64,000 bases of DNA from Jatrophihabitans_A lederbergiae (GTDB lineage Bacteria; Actinomycetota; Actinomycetes; Mycobacteriales; Jatrophihabitantaceae): assembly GCF_031845305.1 (NCBI RefSeq), contig NZ_JAVREH010000004.1, positions 1 through 64,000 on the forward strand, given 5' to 3'. Each line of letters starts with the position of its first letter. The first letter of the stretch is position 1. The notes beneath the pieces were generated by a model, which was not told the DNA's origin, ran no database searches, and saw only the letters and a list, made by a program, of their open reading frames with translations. Made by a program: the position numbers and the translations under genes. Of the stretch, positions 33,007 to 41,435 are shown piece after piece.

Positions 33007-33939
33007 TCACTCGGGCGCCCCGGGGACGGCCGGCCGGCTGTCGGCCAGCATGGCTGAACCGACGCCGGACATCCGGTCTCCGTCAGAGCCCTCAGAGCCG
33101 TCTGGGCGCTGTAGCTCATGGGCCAGCTGCTGCAGCTCGGCGCCACCGGCCATCAGCCCGGTGAGCTCGGTGAGGCTGATCTCGGATTTGGCGAAGTCGC
33201 CCAGGCTTTTACCCCGTTTCAGTAACAGGAAACGGTCGCCGACCGGATAGGCGTGATGGGGGTTGTGGGTGATGAAGATGACGCCCAGGCCACGGTCGCG
33301 TGCCTGCACGATGTACTTCAACACCACACCCGCCTGCTTCACCCCGAGCGCCGACGTCGGCTCGTCCAGGATCAGCAGCCGGGCGCCGAAGTAGACGGCG
33401 CGCGCGATCGCCACCGACTGCCGCTCGCCGCCGGACAGGGTTCCCACCGGCTGGTCCGGATCGCGAATGTCGATGCCCATGTCGGAAAGCTCTTTGCGGG
33501 TGGTGGCTTTCGCCTTCTCGGCGTCGAAGCGCTTGAACGGGCCCCAGCCACGGGTCGGCTCGGAGCCGAGGAAGAAGTTGCGCCAGATCGCCATCAACGG
33601 AACCATCGCCAGGTCCTGGTACACCGTGGCGATACCCGCGTCGAGAGCATCCCGCGGCGAGCCGAGGCTGACCGGCTTGCCGTCCATCAGCAGCTCGCCG
33701 CTGTCGGGTTGGTGGACGCCTGCCAGCATCTTGATGAACGTCGACTTGCCGGCACCGTTGTCACCGAGCACGCAGGTCACCTGCCCCGCGCCGACCGTGG
33801 TCGAGATGTCGGACAGCGAGATCACGTTGCCGAACGTCTTGGTGACATTGCGGATCTCCAGCAACGGAGCAGCTGTGCCGGGCTGTGTGCTCGCCGGTTG
33901 GAGTCCGGAGTCGTGGTCCTCGAAGTGGATCTCACTCAT
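33007..33939 (-). CDS. Inositol/sugar ABC importer ATPase, single-domain
   Basis: A 310-aa ATP-binding subunit of a CUT2 (ribose-type) importer. Walker A GDNGAGKST, signature LSGGERQ, Walker B LLILDEPTSALG and the H-loop in FITHNPHHAY are all present. It is a single nucleotide-binding domain, as in FrcA, not the double RbsA form. A Ser/Gly/Asp-rich tail follows. It stands between iolG and the permease gene in the inositol operon, so myo-inositol is the likely substrate. Thirteen bases separate its stop from the iolG start. Confidence 0.93.
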   Translation of the reverse strand: MSEIHFEDHDSGLQPASTQPGTAAPLLEIRNVTKTFGNVISLSDISTTVGAGQVTCVLGDNGAGKSTFIKMLAGVHQPDSGELLMDGKPVSLGSPRDALDAGIATVYQDLAMVPLMAIWRNFFLGSEPTRGWGPFKRFDAEKAKATTRKELSDMGIDIRDPDQPVGTLSGGERQSVAIARAVYFGARLLILDEPTSALGVKQAGVVLKYIVQARDRGLGVIFITHNPHHAYPVGDRFLLLKRGKSLGDFAKSEISLTELTGLMAGGAELQQLAHELQRPDGSEGSDGDRMSGVGSAMLADSRPAVPGAPE

Positions 33940-33945
33940 CGCGCG

Positions 33946-35010
33946 TCACCTTCTGCTCTGCTCGGCGTAGCGCCGGACGACTTGATTGGACAGCACGGCC
34001 AGCAGCAGCATCGCGCCTACGAACAGCTTGAACCAGTCGGAGTTCCACCCTGCGTAGACGATCCCCTGCTGCCCTGCGTAGACGATCCCCTGCTGCGTCA
34101 TGCCGAAGATCAGCGCGCCGACGGCGGCGCCGATGACGGACCCGTACCCGCCGGTCAGCAGACAGCCTCCGATCACCGCCGCCACGATGAAGATCAGCTC
34201 CTGCCCGATGCCGACCTGAGCCTGGATGGTGCCGAACCGGACGATCTGGGTGTTGCCCACGAACCACGCGAACGCCGAGGTCAGCATGAACAGCGCGATC
34301 GTGGTCCGCCCGGTCGGCACGCCGACGTTCTTGCTGGCATTGGTGTCGCCGCCGGTGGCGAAGATCCAGTTGCCGAAGCGCGTCTTGAGGAGCAGGTAGG
34401 ACCCGAATGCGGTCAGCAACAGCCACCACAGGATCGCGATCTGGAAGTTGCTGCCGTGGATGGTCACCGTGCTGCCCAGCACGTCCTTGAGGCCGCGGTA
34501 TCCCGGGACCAGATCGAGGTTCGATACCTGCACGGTGTTGGTCACCTGCTTGGTCACACCGAGGTTGATCCCCTGCAGCCCCAGGAACGTGCCGAGGGTG
34601 ATGATGAAACTGGGCAGGCCCGTCCGGGTCACCAGATAGCCGTTGACGAAACCGATCCCGAGCATCAGCAGCAGCGATACGAACAACGACGCGTAGACGT
34701 TCAGGCCCCAGTAGGTGGTCATGATGCCGGTGGCGAGCCCCGAGGTACCGGTCTGCACGCCGGCGGACAGGTCGAAGTGACCGCCGATCATCAGCAGCGC
34801 CACCGGAACCGCCATCAGCCCCACGGTCGAGGCCGTGTCCAGCCAGTTCGCGATGCCGTTGGTCGAGCGGAAGACGTCGGACTGCAGCGCGAAGAACACG
34901 AAGACGACGATGGCGCCGATGAGCGAGCCGAACTCCGGTTTCACCAGCAGCTGGCGGAGCAAACCGACCCTGGCGACCCGCTCGTCCGGGGCGAGGACGG
35001 CGGTGGTCAT
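33946..35010 (-). CDS. Inositol/sugar ABC importer permease
   Basis: A 354-aa permease of the CUT2 class (BPD_transp_2). About ten helices; GHFDLSAGVQTGTSGL, GLPSFIITLGTFLGLQGI and GSVIGAAVGALIFGMTQQGIVYAG are characteristic. Near the C-terminus the segment QQGIVYAG, normally present once before W-x(2)-DWFK, is present twice because of an exact 24-base duplication. This adds eight residues next to the last helix, and the frame stays open. ATG 35010 overlaps the stop of the binding-protein gene (ATGA). Confidence 0.92.
   Translation of the reverse strand: MTTAVLAPDERVARVGLLRQLLVKPEFGSLIGAIVVFVFFALQSDVFRSTNGIANWLDTASTVGLMAVPVALLMIGGHFDLSAGVQTGTSGLATGIMTTYWGLNVYASLFVSLLLMLGIGFVNGYLVTRTGLPSFIITLGTFLGLQGINLGVTKQVTNTVQVSNLDLVPGYRGLKDVLGSTVTIHGSNFQIAILWWLLLTAFGSYLLLKTRFGNWIFATGGDTNASKNVGVPTGRTTIALFMLTSAFAWFVGNTQIVRFGTIQAQVGIGQELIFIVAAVIGGCLLTGGYGSVIGAAVGALIFGMTQQGIVYAGQQGIVYAGWNSDWFKLFVGAMLLLAVLSNQVVRRYAEQSRR
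34048..34095 (-). repeat. Exact 24-bp tandem duplication in the permease gene
   Basis: 34048-34071 and 34072-34095 are identical 24-base units, adding one copy of the eight-residue segment QQGIVYAG (in phase) to a conserved part of the permease. Confidence 0.97.
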
Positions 35011-35993
35011 CGGGTCCCTGCCGCCGTGAGCTTGAGAACGGCGGCCGCGTTGTCCTTGGTGACCAGGTTCGGTCCGGTCAGTACCGGCAGCCCGCCGCCG
35101 AGGACGTTCAGGTTCGACTTGTACAGCGTGAGCATCTGCACAGCCAGGTAACCCTGCAGGTAGGGCTGCTGGTCGACCGCGAAATCGATCTTGCCGTCCA
35201 CCACGGCCTTCGCGACATCGGCGTTGAGGTCGAAGGTCGCCAGCTTCGCCGAGGAGTGCGTGCCACTGATAGCGGCCTCGGCCGTCGATGCGACCTGCGC
35301 TCCCAGGGTCACGATGCCCTGGATGGACTTGTCCTGTTGCAGCTTGGCCTCCAGAGTGGCCTGGGCCGCGGGCAGGTTGTTGTTGTCGACCTGCAGGTTG
35401 GTGACCGTTCCGCCGAGGGCCGCCTTCACCCCGGCGCAGCGGGTCTCCAGCGAGACATTGCCCGCCTCCTGGATCACGCACACCACGTTCTTGACGCCCT
35501 CGGCCTTGAGCTTGCCGCCGACCGCCTCGCCGGCCACCTGCTCGTCGGAGCCGATGTGCTCCAGCGCACCGTAGGACTTGGACTCCGCACCGCCGGCGTT
35601 GATGGTGATGACCGGAATGCCGGCCGCCACCGCCCGCTGGACCGCGGCCTTCAGCGCCTGCGGGTTGGCCATGGAGACGACCAGGCCGTCCGGCTTCTGG
35701 TTCACCGCGTTGTCGATCAGCCTGGCCTGGGCGGTGGGATCGCCTTCGCTCTGGTAGCTGACGGAATCTCCCATGTCCTTGCCGCCCTGGACCGCACCGG
35801 CCTTGACGATGCTCCAGAAGGCGTCACCGGCACCGCCGTGGGTGACCACCGCGATCTTGTAGCCGTAGCCACCGCTGCCGCCGCCGGCCTTGCTTGACAC
35901 CCGGTTCACGGCGTTGCTGTCGCTGCAGGCCGACGTCGCGAGCACTGGGACGAGCACGGCGGCGAGCAGCCACCTCGCTCTTGCTGCGGTCAT
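35007..35993 (-). CDS. Inositol/sugar ABC importer substrate-binding lipoprotein
   Basis: A 328-aa extracellular binding protein of the ribose/inositol type (Peripla_BP_4). Signal peptide with lipobox ATSACSD near residue 23, then two alternating alpha/beta domains (IAVVTHGGAGDAFWSIVKAG, GLVVSMANPQALKAAV, VITINAGG, FDLNADVAKAV, FAVDQQPYLQGYLAVQML). It would capture myo-inositol and hand it to the permease encoded next. It begins 26 bases after the iolA stop with GAGGGG upstream, so it belongs to the same operon. Inositol as ligand is an inference from the gene cluster. Confidence 0.92.
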   Translation of the reverse strand: MTAARARWLLAAVLVPVLATSACSDSNAVNRVSSKAGGGSGGYGYKIAVVTHGGAGDAFWSIVKAGAVQGGKDMGDSVSYQSEGDPTAQARLIDNAVNQKPDGLVVSMANPQALKAAVQRAVAAGIPVITINAGGAESKSYGALEHIGSDEQVAGEAVGGKLKAEGVKNVVCVIQEAGNVSLETRCAGVKAALGGTVTNLQVDNNNLPAAQATLEAKLQQDKSIQGIVTLGAQVASTAEAAISGTHSSAKLATFDLNADVAKAVVDGKIDFAVDQQPYLQGYLAVQMLTLYKSNLNVLGGGLPVLTGPNLVTKDNAAAVLKLTAAGTR

Positions 35994-36019
35994 GGAGTTC
36001 CCCTCGTCGCAGTGTCCGC

Positions 36020-37528
36020 CTACTTGGCGGTCGGAAAGTGATAGCTGGCATCGGATCCGCCGGAACGCTCCGGCCAGCGGGAGGTGACGACTTTGGCGCG
36101 AGTGTAGAAGGAGATTCCCTCGGGACCGTGCACGTGCTTGTCGCCGAACAGCGAATCCTTCCAGCCACCGAAGGAGTAGTAAGCCATCGGCACCGGGATG
36201 GGCACGTTGATGCCTATCATGCCGACCTTGACACCTCGCTGGAACCGGCGGGCCGCGTCGCCGCTGGACGTGAAGATCGCCGTGCCGTTGCCGTACGGGT
36301 TGGCGTTCACCATGGCGATGGCGTCCTCGACGGTGTCCACCCGCAGCACCGACAGCACCGGGCCGAAGATCTCTTCACGGTAGACGTCCATGTCGACGGT
36401 GACCTCGTCCAGCACCGTCGGGCCGACGAAGAAGCCGTCCGGGTGGCCTTCGACCCGCAGGCCGCGGCCGTCCACCGCCAGCCGGGCGCCCTGCTCGGCA
36501 CCGCTGCCGATGAGCGACTCGATCCGGTCCATGGACGCCTGGGTGATGACCGGCCCCATCTCGCTGGCGGCGTCGCGTCCGGGCCCGACCTTGACGGCCT
36601 GGGCCTTGTCCGTGACTGCCCGCACCAGGGCATCCCCGGCCGCGCCGACCGCTATGGTCGCCGAGATGGCCATGCAGCGCTCGCCCGCCGAGCCGAAGGC
36701 GGCCGCGACCAGGTGGTCCGAGGCGAAGTCGAGGTCGGCGTCGGGCAGCACGATGGCGTGGTTCTTGGCACCGCCGAGAGCCTGCACCCGCTTGCCGGTG
36801 GCCGTGGCACGCTCGTGGATGTAGCGGGCGACCGGCGTCGATCCGACGAAGGACACCGCCGCGACATCAGGGGATTCCAGCAGCGCGTCCACCGCCTCCT
36901 TGTCGCCGTGCACCACGTTGAAGACGCCGTCGGGCAGGCCCGCGCGCTGCCACAGCTCGGCGACCAGCATGGAAGCCGAGGGGTCGCGCTCGCTGGGCTT
37001 GAGCACGAAGGTGTTTCCGCACGCGATGGCGACCGGGTGCATCCACATCGGAACCATCACCGGAAAGTTGAACGGGGTGATGCCGGCGACCACGCCCAGC
37101 GGCTCCCGGAATGAGAAGCTGTCGATGCCGGTGGACACCTGGTCGGAGTAGTCGCCCTTGAGCAGCTGCGGGATACCGCAGGCGAACTCCACGACCTCCA
37201 AGCCGCGCTGCACCTCACCGCGGGCGTCACTGAGCACCTTGCCGTGCTCGTCGGTGATCAGCTCGGCGAGCTCGTCGAGATGGCTGTTCACCAGTTCGCG
37301 AAAGGCGAACAGGGTCTTCGAGCGTGTGCTGAGCGATGCCTGGGACCACGTCTCGAAGGCCAGATCCGCCGTGCGTACCGCCGCGGCCACCTCGGCAGCG
37401 GAGGCCAGGCTCACCCGCCCGCGCTCGGCACCGGTCGCGGGATCGAACACCGGCGAGGTTCGGCAGTCCGGCTCGGACGTGCGCTTGCCGCCGACCCAGT
37501 GCTCGATGATCGCCGTCGATGCTGCCAT
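36020..37528 (-). CDS. iolA: Methylmalonate-semialdehyde dehydrogenase (CoA-acylating)
   Basis: A 502-aa aldehyde dehydrogenase of the IolA/MmsA type, which turns malonate semialdehyde (end product of inositol breakdown) into acetyl-CoA and CO2, and methylmalonate semialdehyde from valine into propionyl-CoA. ITPFNFPVMVPMWMHPVAIA, SFVGSTPVARYIH, the Glu-less ALGGAKNHAIV (as in CoA-acylating members) and catalytic Cys in GSAGERCMAIS are diagnostic. ATG 37528 has GGAGG seven bases upstream. It is the first gene of the nine-gene inositol operon and stands opposite the GntR gene. It could also serve the valine branch suggested by the icmF operon. Confidence 0.94.
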   Translation of the reverse strand: MAASTAIIEHWVGGKRTSEPDCRTSPVFDPATGAERGRVSLASAAEVAAAVRTADLAFETWSQASLSTRSKTLFAFRELVNSHLDELAELITDEHGKVLSDARGEVQRGLEVVEFACGIPQLLKGDYSDQVSTGIDSFSFREPLGVVAGITPFNFPVMVPMWMHPVAIACGNTFVLKPSERDPSASMLVAELWQRAGLPDGVFNVVHGDKEAVDALLESPDVAAVSFVGSTPVARYIHERATATGKRVQALGGAKNHAIVLPDADLDFASDHLVAAAFGSAGERCMAISATIAVGAAGDALVRAVTDKAQAVKVGPGRDAASEMGPVITQASMDRIESLIGSGAEQGARLAVDGRGLRVEGHPDGFFVGPTVLDEVTVDMDVYREEIFGPVLSVLRVDTVEDAIAMVNANPYGNGTAIFTSSGDAARRFQRGVKVGMIGINVPIPVPMAYYSFGGWKDSLFGDKHVHGPEGISFYTRAKVVTSRWPERSGGSDASYHFPTAK

Positions 37529-37641
37529 GTACTGACCTCCACTGGGAAAAGGGTCCGCCCGCAGCACTACGTCCGCGGTCGCGAGTGGCATTGTTCCGAC
37601 CGCTGCGTTGTCCGATCAGGAAACATCGCCGACACACACCC

Positions 37642-37697
37642 TGTCAAGAGATTGTCAGGACAAAGTTACTCGTGACTATGTCCGTTAGTCCTGACAT
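37642..37697. promoter_or_regulatory. Operator/promoter region between iolA and gntR
   Basis: TGTCAGGAC (37653-37661) and GTCCTGACA (37688-37696) form a 9-base inverted repeat with 35-base spacing, and a further TGTCA is at 37642-37646. TTGTCA (37652-37657), an 18-base spacer and a weak CTATGT could be a plus-strand promoter for gntR. The inverted repeat suits binding of the GntR protein. Confidence 0.55.
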
Positions 37698-37707
37698 ACT
37701 CGCCAGC

Positions 37708-38469
37708 ATGACAACCTCGGGAGAGCTGGTGTCACCGCTGGACGGCATCGTCCTGGACCGGGCCAGCCCCGTCCCGTTGTACTACCAGGTCGCCCAGTAT
37801 CTGGAGCGGGCCATCGAGTCCGGCGCCCTCAGCCCGGGCAGTCGGTTCGAGAACGAGATCCAGCTCGCGGACCGGCTGGGGCTGTCACGGCCGACGATGC
37901 GCCGGGCCATGCAGCACCTGGTCGACAAGGGGCTGCTGGTGCGCCGGCGCGGCATCGGAACCAGGGTCGTCTCCCCCACCGTCCGCCGGTCGCTGGAGCT
38001 GACCAGCCTGCACGACGACCTCAGCCGCGACGGCCAGCGGCCGGGCACCAAACTGCTCTCGCTCAGCGAGGTACCCGCGACGGCGAAGGTGGCACTGGCA
38101 CTCGGGCTGCCTGCGGGAGCCCAGGTCGTCGAGATCGTCCGGCTCCGGTCGGCGATGGACCAGCCGATCGCGAAGATGACCAACCACCTGCCGCTCGGCC
38201 TCATCGACCTGACGGCCACGAACCTGGAACGGCAAGGCCTGTACGAGGTGATCCGGAGTTCGGGCATCCGCCTGCACTCGGCGACCCAGGTGATCGGCGC
38301 CCGGGTCGCGTCCGCGGCCGAGGCCCGGCTGCTCGGCGAGACCCGGGGCGCCGCGGTGCTCACCATGCAGCGCACCACGTACGACGACTCGGGTGCGGTC
38401 ATCGAGTACGGCAACCACATCTACGCAGCCAGCAGGTACAGCTTTCAACTCAGCCTGCTGGCTGGTTGA
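37708..38469 (+). CDS. GntR/HutC-family regulator of the inositol operon
   Basis: A 253-aa regulator. Winged helix-turn-helix of the GntR family at about 15-85 (PLYYQVAQYLERAIESGAL, ENEIQLADRLGLSRPTMRRAMQHLVDKGLL) and a UTRA (HutC-type) effector domain (about 100-245). Divergent from iolA, it probably controls the main inositol operon with a catabolite as ligand. ATG 37708 is chosen because the typical GntR N-terminus follows closely and because the inverted repeat and possible -10 region would fall within a start at 37678. Ribosome site is poor, so a leaderless or near-leaderless message is possible. The DyP gene begins nine bases after its stop. Confidence 0.9.
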   Translation: MTTSGELVSPLDGIVLDRASPVPLYYQVAQYLERAIESGALSPGSRFENEIQLADRLGLSRPTMRRAMQHLVDKGLLVRRRGIGTRVVSPTVRRSLELTSLHDDLSRDGQRPGTKLLSLSEVPATAKVALALGLPAGAQVVEIVRLRSAMDQPIAKMTNHLPLGLIDLTATNLERQGLYEVIRSSGIRLHSATQVIGARVASAAEARLLGETRGAAVLTMQRTTYDDSGAVIEYGNHIYAASRYSFQLSLLAG

Positions 38470-38477
38470 GTGGTTGT

Positions 38478-39392
38478 GTGAACACGCAGCCGGGCATCTT
38501 CGCCCTGGGAACCACCGACCACTGCTACCTCGAGTTCGACGTGACAACGCAGGGTCAGGCCGTCGTGCTGATCGCCGCCGCGGCCGATGTGGTCGGCAAG
38601 CTGTCCACCACTGCCGGAGTGAACGTGGTCGTCGGCATCCGGCCCTCGCTGTGGCAGGCCGTCGCCGACCCGGCTGAGCTGCCCCGCGGCGCGCACGACT
38701 GGCAGGAGGACCTCGTCGGACCGGACGGCTTCACGATGCCTGCCACCCAGCACGACCTGTGGCTGTGGGTCTCCGGCGGTGACCGGACAGCCATCTTCGA
38801 CAGCGGACGGCTGGCCATCGACCGGCTGCGCCAGGTGGCCGCGCTCGGCTGTGAGACCACCGGCTGGCTGTACCGCCACGACCGTGACCTGACCGGCTTC
38901 ATCGACGGCACCGAGAACCCGTCGCTGCTCGAGGCGCCCGAGGTGGTCGCCACTCCGGCGGATACCCCGGGCGCGGGCAGCAGCATGGTGCTGCATCAAC
39001 TGTGGCGTCACGACACCACCCGCTGGGAGAACCAGCCCATGGCCGCCCAGGAAAAGGCCATGGGGCGGACCAAGCCGGACAGCATCGAGCTGTCGGAGGA
39101 GGACATGCCCGCCGACTCGCACGTCAGCCGCACCACGCTGGAACTGGACGGCACGGAGCTCGACATCTTCCGGCGCAACGTCGCCTATGGTGGGATCACC
39201 GACCACGGCACCGTGTTCGTCGGATTCAGCCAGGACCAGTGGCGCCTGGACGAGATGCTGCGCCGGATGGTCGGGATCACCGACGGCATCCGGGACGCCC
39301 TGACCCGCTACGTGACCGCGCTCACCGGCGCGTACTACGTGGTTCCGTCCGTGGACGCGCTGGCCCGGTTCGGCACCGATCCCGATGACTGA
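38478..39392 (+). CDS. Dye-decolourising (DyP-type) haem peroxidase
   Basis: A 304-aa haem peroxidase. GFIDGTENP contains distal Asp143 of the GxxDG motif. SHVSRTT has the likely proximal His215, and DIFRRNVAYGG the conserved Arg region. There is no Tat signal, so it is cytoplasmic (P/B-type DyP). No encapsulin gene or cargo peptide is seen. It starts at GTG 38478, nine bases after the gntR stop, and may be read from the gntR promoter, although a link of peroxidase to inositol use is not obvious. Physiological substrate is unknown. Confidence 0.9.
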   Translation: MNTQPGIFALGTTDHCYLEFDVTTQGQAVVLIAAAADVVGKLSTTAGVNVVVGIRPSLWQAVADPAELPRGAHDWQEDLVGPDGFTMPATQHDLWLWVSGGDRTAIFDSGRLAIDRLRQVAALGCETTGWLYRHDRDLTGFIDGTENPSLLEAPEVVATPADTPGAGSSMVLHQLWRHDTTRWENQPMAAQEKAMGRTKPDSIELSEEDMPADSHVSRTTLELDGTELDIFRRNVAYGGITDHGTVFVGFSQDQWRLDEMLRRMVGITDGIRDALTRYVTALTGAYYVVPSVDALARFGTDPDD

Positions 39393-39418
39393 GTTCCGGG
39401 CCCGGGTAGCTTGGCCTC

Positions 39419-39647
39419 GTGAGCCGGCCCGTCATCGTTCCGTACAGCTCGGACTGGCCGGACCGGGCGTCAGCGCTGCTGGCAGACCTCACCCGATCCC
39501 TGGGTGCGAGGGTGGTCCACGCCGACCACATCGGCAGCACCGCGATCCCGCGCATGGCCGCGCATGGCCGCCAAGAACATCCTGGATCTGCAACTCTCGG
39601 TACGCGATCGGGCCGCCGCGACCGGTTGGCGGCCGCACGCTCGCTAG
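39419..39647 (+). pseudogene. GrpB (UPF0157) family remnant, frameshifted by a 10-bp duplication
   Basis: Starts as a GrpB protein (VIVPYSSDWPDRAS, HADHIGSTAIPRMAA). Immediately after, the ten bases CGCATGGCCG are present twice (39551-39560, 39561-39570). Reading on from the second copy restores the family text MAAKNILDLQLSVRD, so the extra copy is the cause of the shift. The restored frame ends at 39647 after about 75 codons, while GrpB proteins have about 170, so the 3' part is also lost. The stop overlaps that of the converging gene. Confidence 0.85.
39551..39570 (+). repeat. 10-bp tandem duplication that breaks grpB
   Basis: Exact doubling of CGCATGGCCG; not a multiple of three, so the reading frame is lost. 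Confidence 0.97.
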
Positions 39648-39937
39648 CGGTTCGGGCCGGCGCTGAAGCGGGGGGTGTCCGGATCGTCGTCGCCGCCCAC
39701 CGGCGGGGTGACCGGCAGCGGCCCATCGTCCTCCGCCGCCCATTCCGACTCGGGTGAATCCTCGACGGGCCGCACCACGTCGGCGCCATCGGTGGTCTCG
39801 AGCTCGAACAGCACGGCCTTGTCGTCCTCGGTCAGCGGTGGCGCCGGCAGCTGGTCCCCCGGCGCGCCGGCGTCACTGCCCGTGCCCATGCCGGTGACCA
39901 GTTCTTCGGGGCAGCTCTCGGAGCGGGACTCGGTCAT
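39644..39937 (-). CDS. Acidic hypothetical protein, 97 aa
   Basis: A small, strongly acidic protein rich in Asp, Glu, Pro and Gly, with no signal peptide or membrane segment. The centre (LTEDDKAVLFELETTDGADVV) is the only part that looks folded; both ends look disordered. AAGAGG lies seven bases before ATG 39937. Three 9-base repeats lie just upstream. Codon third positions are G/C-rich as in its neighbours, which supports a real gene. No family is recognised. Confidence 0.6.
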   Translation of the reverse strand: MTESRSESCPEELVTGMGTGSDAGAPGDQLPAPPLTEDDKAVLFELETTDGADVVRPVEDSPESEWAAEDDGPLPVTPPVGGDDDPDTPRFSAGPNR

Positions 39938-39950
39938 GCCGATGCCTCTT

Positions 39951-39977
39951 CTCGATGTTCTCGATGTTCTCGATGTT
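39951..39977 (-). repeat. Three 9-bp repeats upstream of the acidic protein gene
   Basis: CTCGATGTT three times in a row (39951-39959, 39960-39968, 39969-39977), followed by TTTT. On the minus strand this is AACATCGAG repeated, 13-40 bases before the start codon, in the leader. Confidence 0.9.
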
Positions 39978-40243
39978 TTTAAAGGCTCGTCCGACTTTTC
40001 GGCGGCGTAGCCCAGCTTAGAACCGACTGTGCCGTTCGTGTCGGGAACATCGCGATCGGAGCAGGGTGACAGACAGCTCGGCGTTCGGGAACGACCTCGG
40101 CCTGCGCCCGGGCAACTGAGCTTCCTCGCGTCCCAGCTGTCCTGAGCGGGTTGCGGCGAGAGTCACATCGGGGAAGCAGCGCGCCCGAAAGCACCTTGAC
40201 CCTGACGAGAAGGTTGAACGCTCTAACACATGAGGTGCACTGA
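39978..40243. other. Spacer between the acidic protein and the OYE gene
   Basis: The 306 bases from 39938 to 40243 hold no convincing gene. Besides the 9-bp repeats they contain TTGACC at 40196-40201 with a poor -10 candidate further on. A five-codon frame (ATG 40230 to TGA 40247, MRCTE) overlaps the start of the next gene by ATGA. The divergent promoters of both neighbours must lie here. Confidence 0.5.
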
Positions 40244-41322
40244 ATGACTGGACTGTTCGAGCCGATCGAGGTCGGCAAGATGACCCTTCCCAACCGGATC
40301 GTGATGGCTCCGCTGACCCGCAACCGCGCAGGCGCCGGACAGGTGCCGCGCGACATCGCCGCGCAGTACTACGGGCAGCGCGCCAGCGTCGGGCTGATCA
40401 TCACCGAGGGCACTCAGCCGAGCGCCGTCGGCCAGGGTTACCTGGACACGCCCGGCCTGCACAACGAGGAGCAGATCGAGGGCTGGCGCACGGTCGCCGA
40501 TGCCGTCCATGACCGGGACGGCCACATCTTCGTGCAATTCATGCACGTAGGCCGCATCGCCCACCCCGACAACAAGCCGGTTCGGGAGATCGTGCGCCGA
40601 GCGCCATCGCCGCGCCGGGTCAGATTGTCACCCCCACCGGCCTGCAGGACTACCCGACGCCCCGGGCGCTGGAGACGGACGAGATTCCCGGCATCATCGC
40701 CGACTTCGTGTATGCCGCGCGCAGTGCGGTGGACGCCGGTCTGGACGGTGTGGAGATTCACGCCGCCAACGGTTACCTGGTGCACCAGTTCCTCGCGCCG
40801 TCGTCCAACCAGCGCACCGACGCCTATGGCGGCACCCCGGAGAACCGTGCGCGGCTGGCGATCGAGGTCGTCACCGCGGTGTCCGAGGTCATCGGCGTTG
40901 AGCGGGTCGGCATCCGGATCTCGCCCTCGCACAACATCCAGGGCGTTGTCGAGGAGGACGCCGCCGACGTCGCCGCGACGTATCGGGCGCTGGTCGACGG
41001 GATCGCCGGTCTGCGGATCGCGTACCTGTCCTACCTTGCCGATCCCCGCGCTGAACTGACCCGTGACCTACGCGCCCGCTTCGGCGGGCCGGTGATCGGC
41101 AACGACGGCTTCGGCTCGGTCACGACTCTCGAATCAGCTCAGGCGATTCTGGACGAGGACCTCGCAGACCTCGTCGCCGTCGGACGACCGGTGCTGGCCA
41201 ATCCGGACCTGGTCGAGCGCTGGAAGGCCGGTGCGGCTCTGAACGAGCCGAACTCGGCGACTTTCTACGGCGGCGACGCTGAGGGCTATGTCGACTACCC
41301 CACCTTGTCGGCCACTGCCTGA
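40244..41322 (+). pseudogene. Old-yellow-enzyme family ene-reductase, frameshifted
   Basis: An NADH:flavin oxidoreductase of the NemA type, about 359 aa if restored. The first part (40244 to about 40592) has LFEPIEVGKMTLPNRIVMAPLTRNRA and GLIITEGTQPS. The remainder continues in another frame (SAIAAPGQIVTPTGLQDY, GVEIHAANGYLVHQFLAPSSNQR, GGPVIGNDGF, ADLVAVGRPVLANPDLV). At 40592-40600 the sequence reads GTGCGCCGAGC where GTGGCGCCGAGC would restore VAPSAIAAPGQ, so one G appears to be lost. The rest of the gene is well preserved, including the FMN-binding His-Asn pair (HAAN), which suggests a very recent mutation or a sequencing error. GAGG lies upstream of ATG 40244. Confidence 0.85.
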
Positions 41323-41347
41323 TTTACTCTGCTGCCACGGCGCGGTG

Positions 41348-41385
41348 CCGTTCACCCGGGCCGCCGCCGTTCACCCGGGCCGCCG
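41348..41385 (+). repeat. Exact 19-bp tandem duplication in a spacer
   Basis: CCGTTCACCCGGGCCGCCG at 41348-41366 and 41367-41385, with further partial copies after it, in the spacer before the HNH gene. The unit is not a multiple of three. Confidence 0.95.
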
Positions 41386-41435
41386 CCGTTGGCCGTTCAC
41401 CGGAAAGTGTCGGTGGGTGGGTTTAGGTTCCGTTC

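Noticed and set aside
33253..35151. 632-codon plus-strand frame opposite the ABC importer genes
   Set aside because: Runs across two unrelated well-defined genes on the other strand and has a His/Gln/Asp/Arg-rich composition typical of antisense frames.
38478..39392. DyP as encapsulin cargo
   Set aside because: No encapsulin gene nearby and the C-terminus lacks the usual cargo-loading peptide.
40196..40227. TTGACC plus TCTAAC as a sigma-70 promoter for the OYE gene
   Set aside because: The spacing is about 20 bases and the -10 match is poor, so it was not listed as a promoter.
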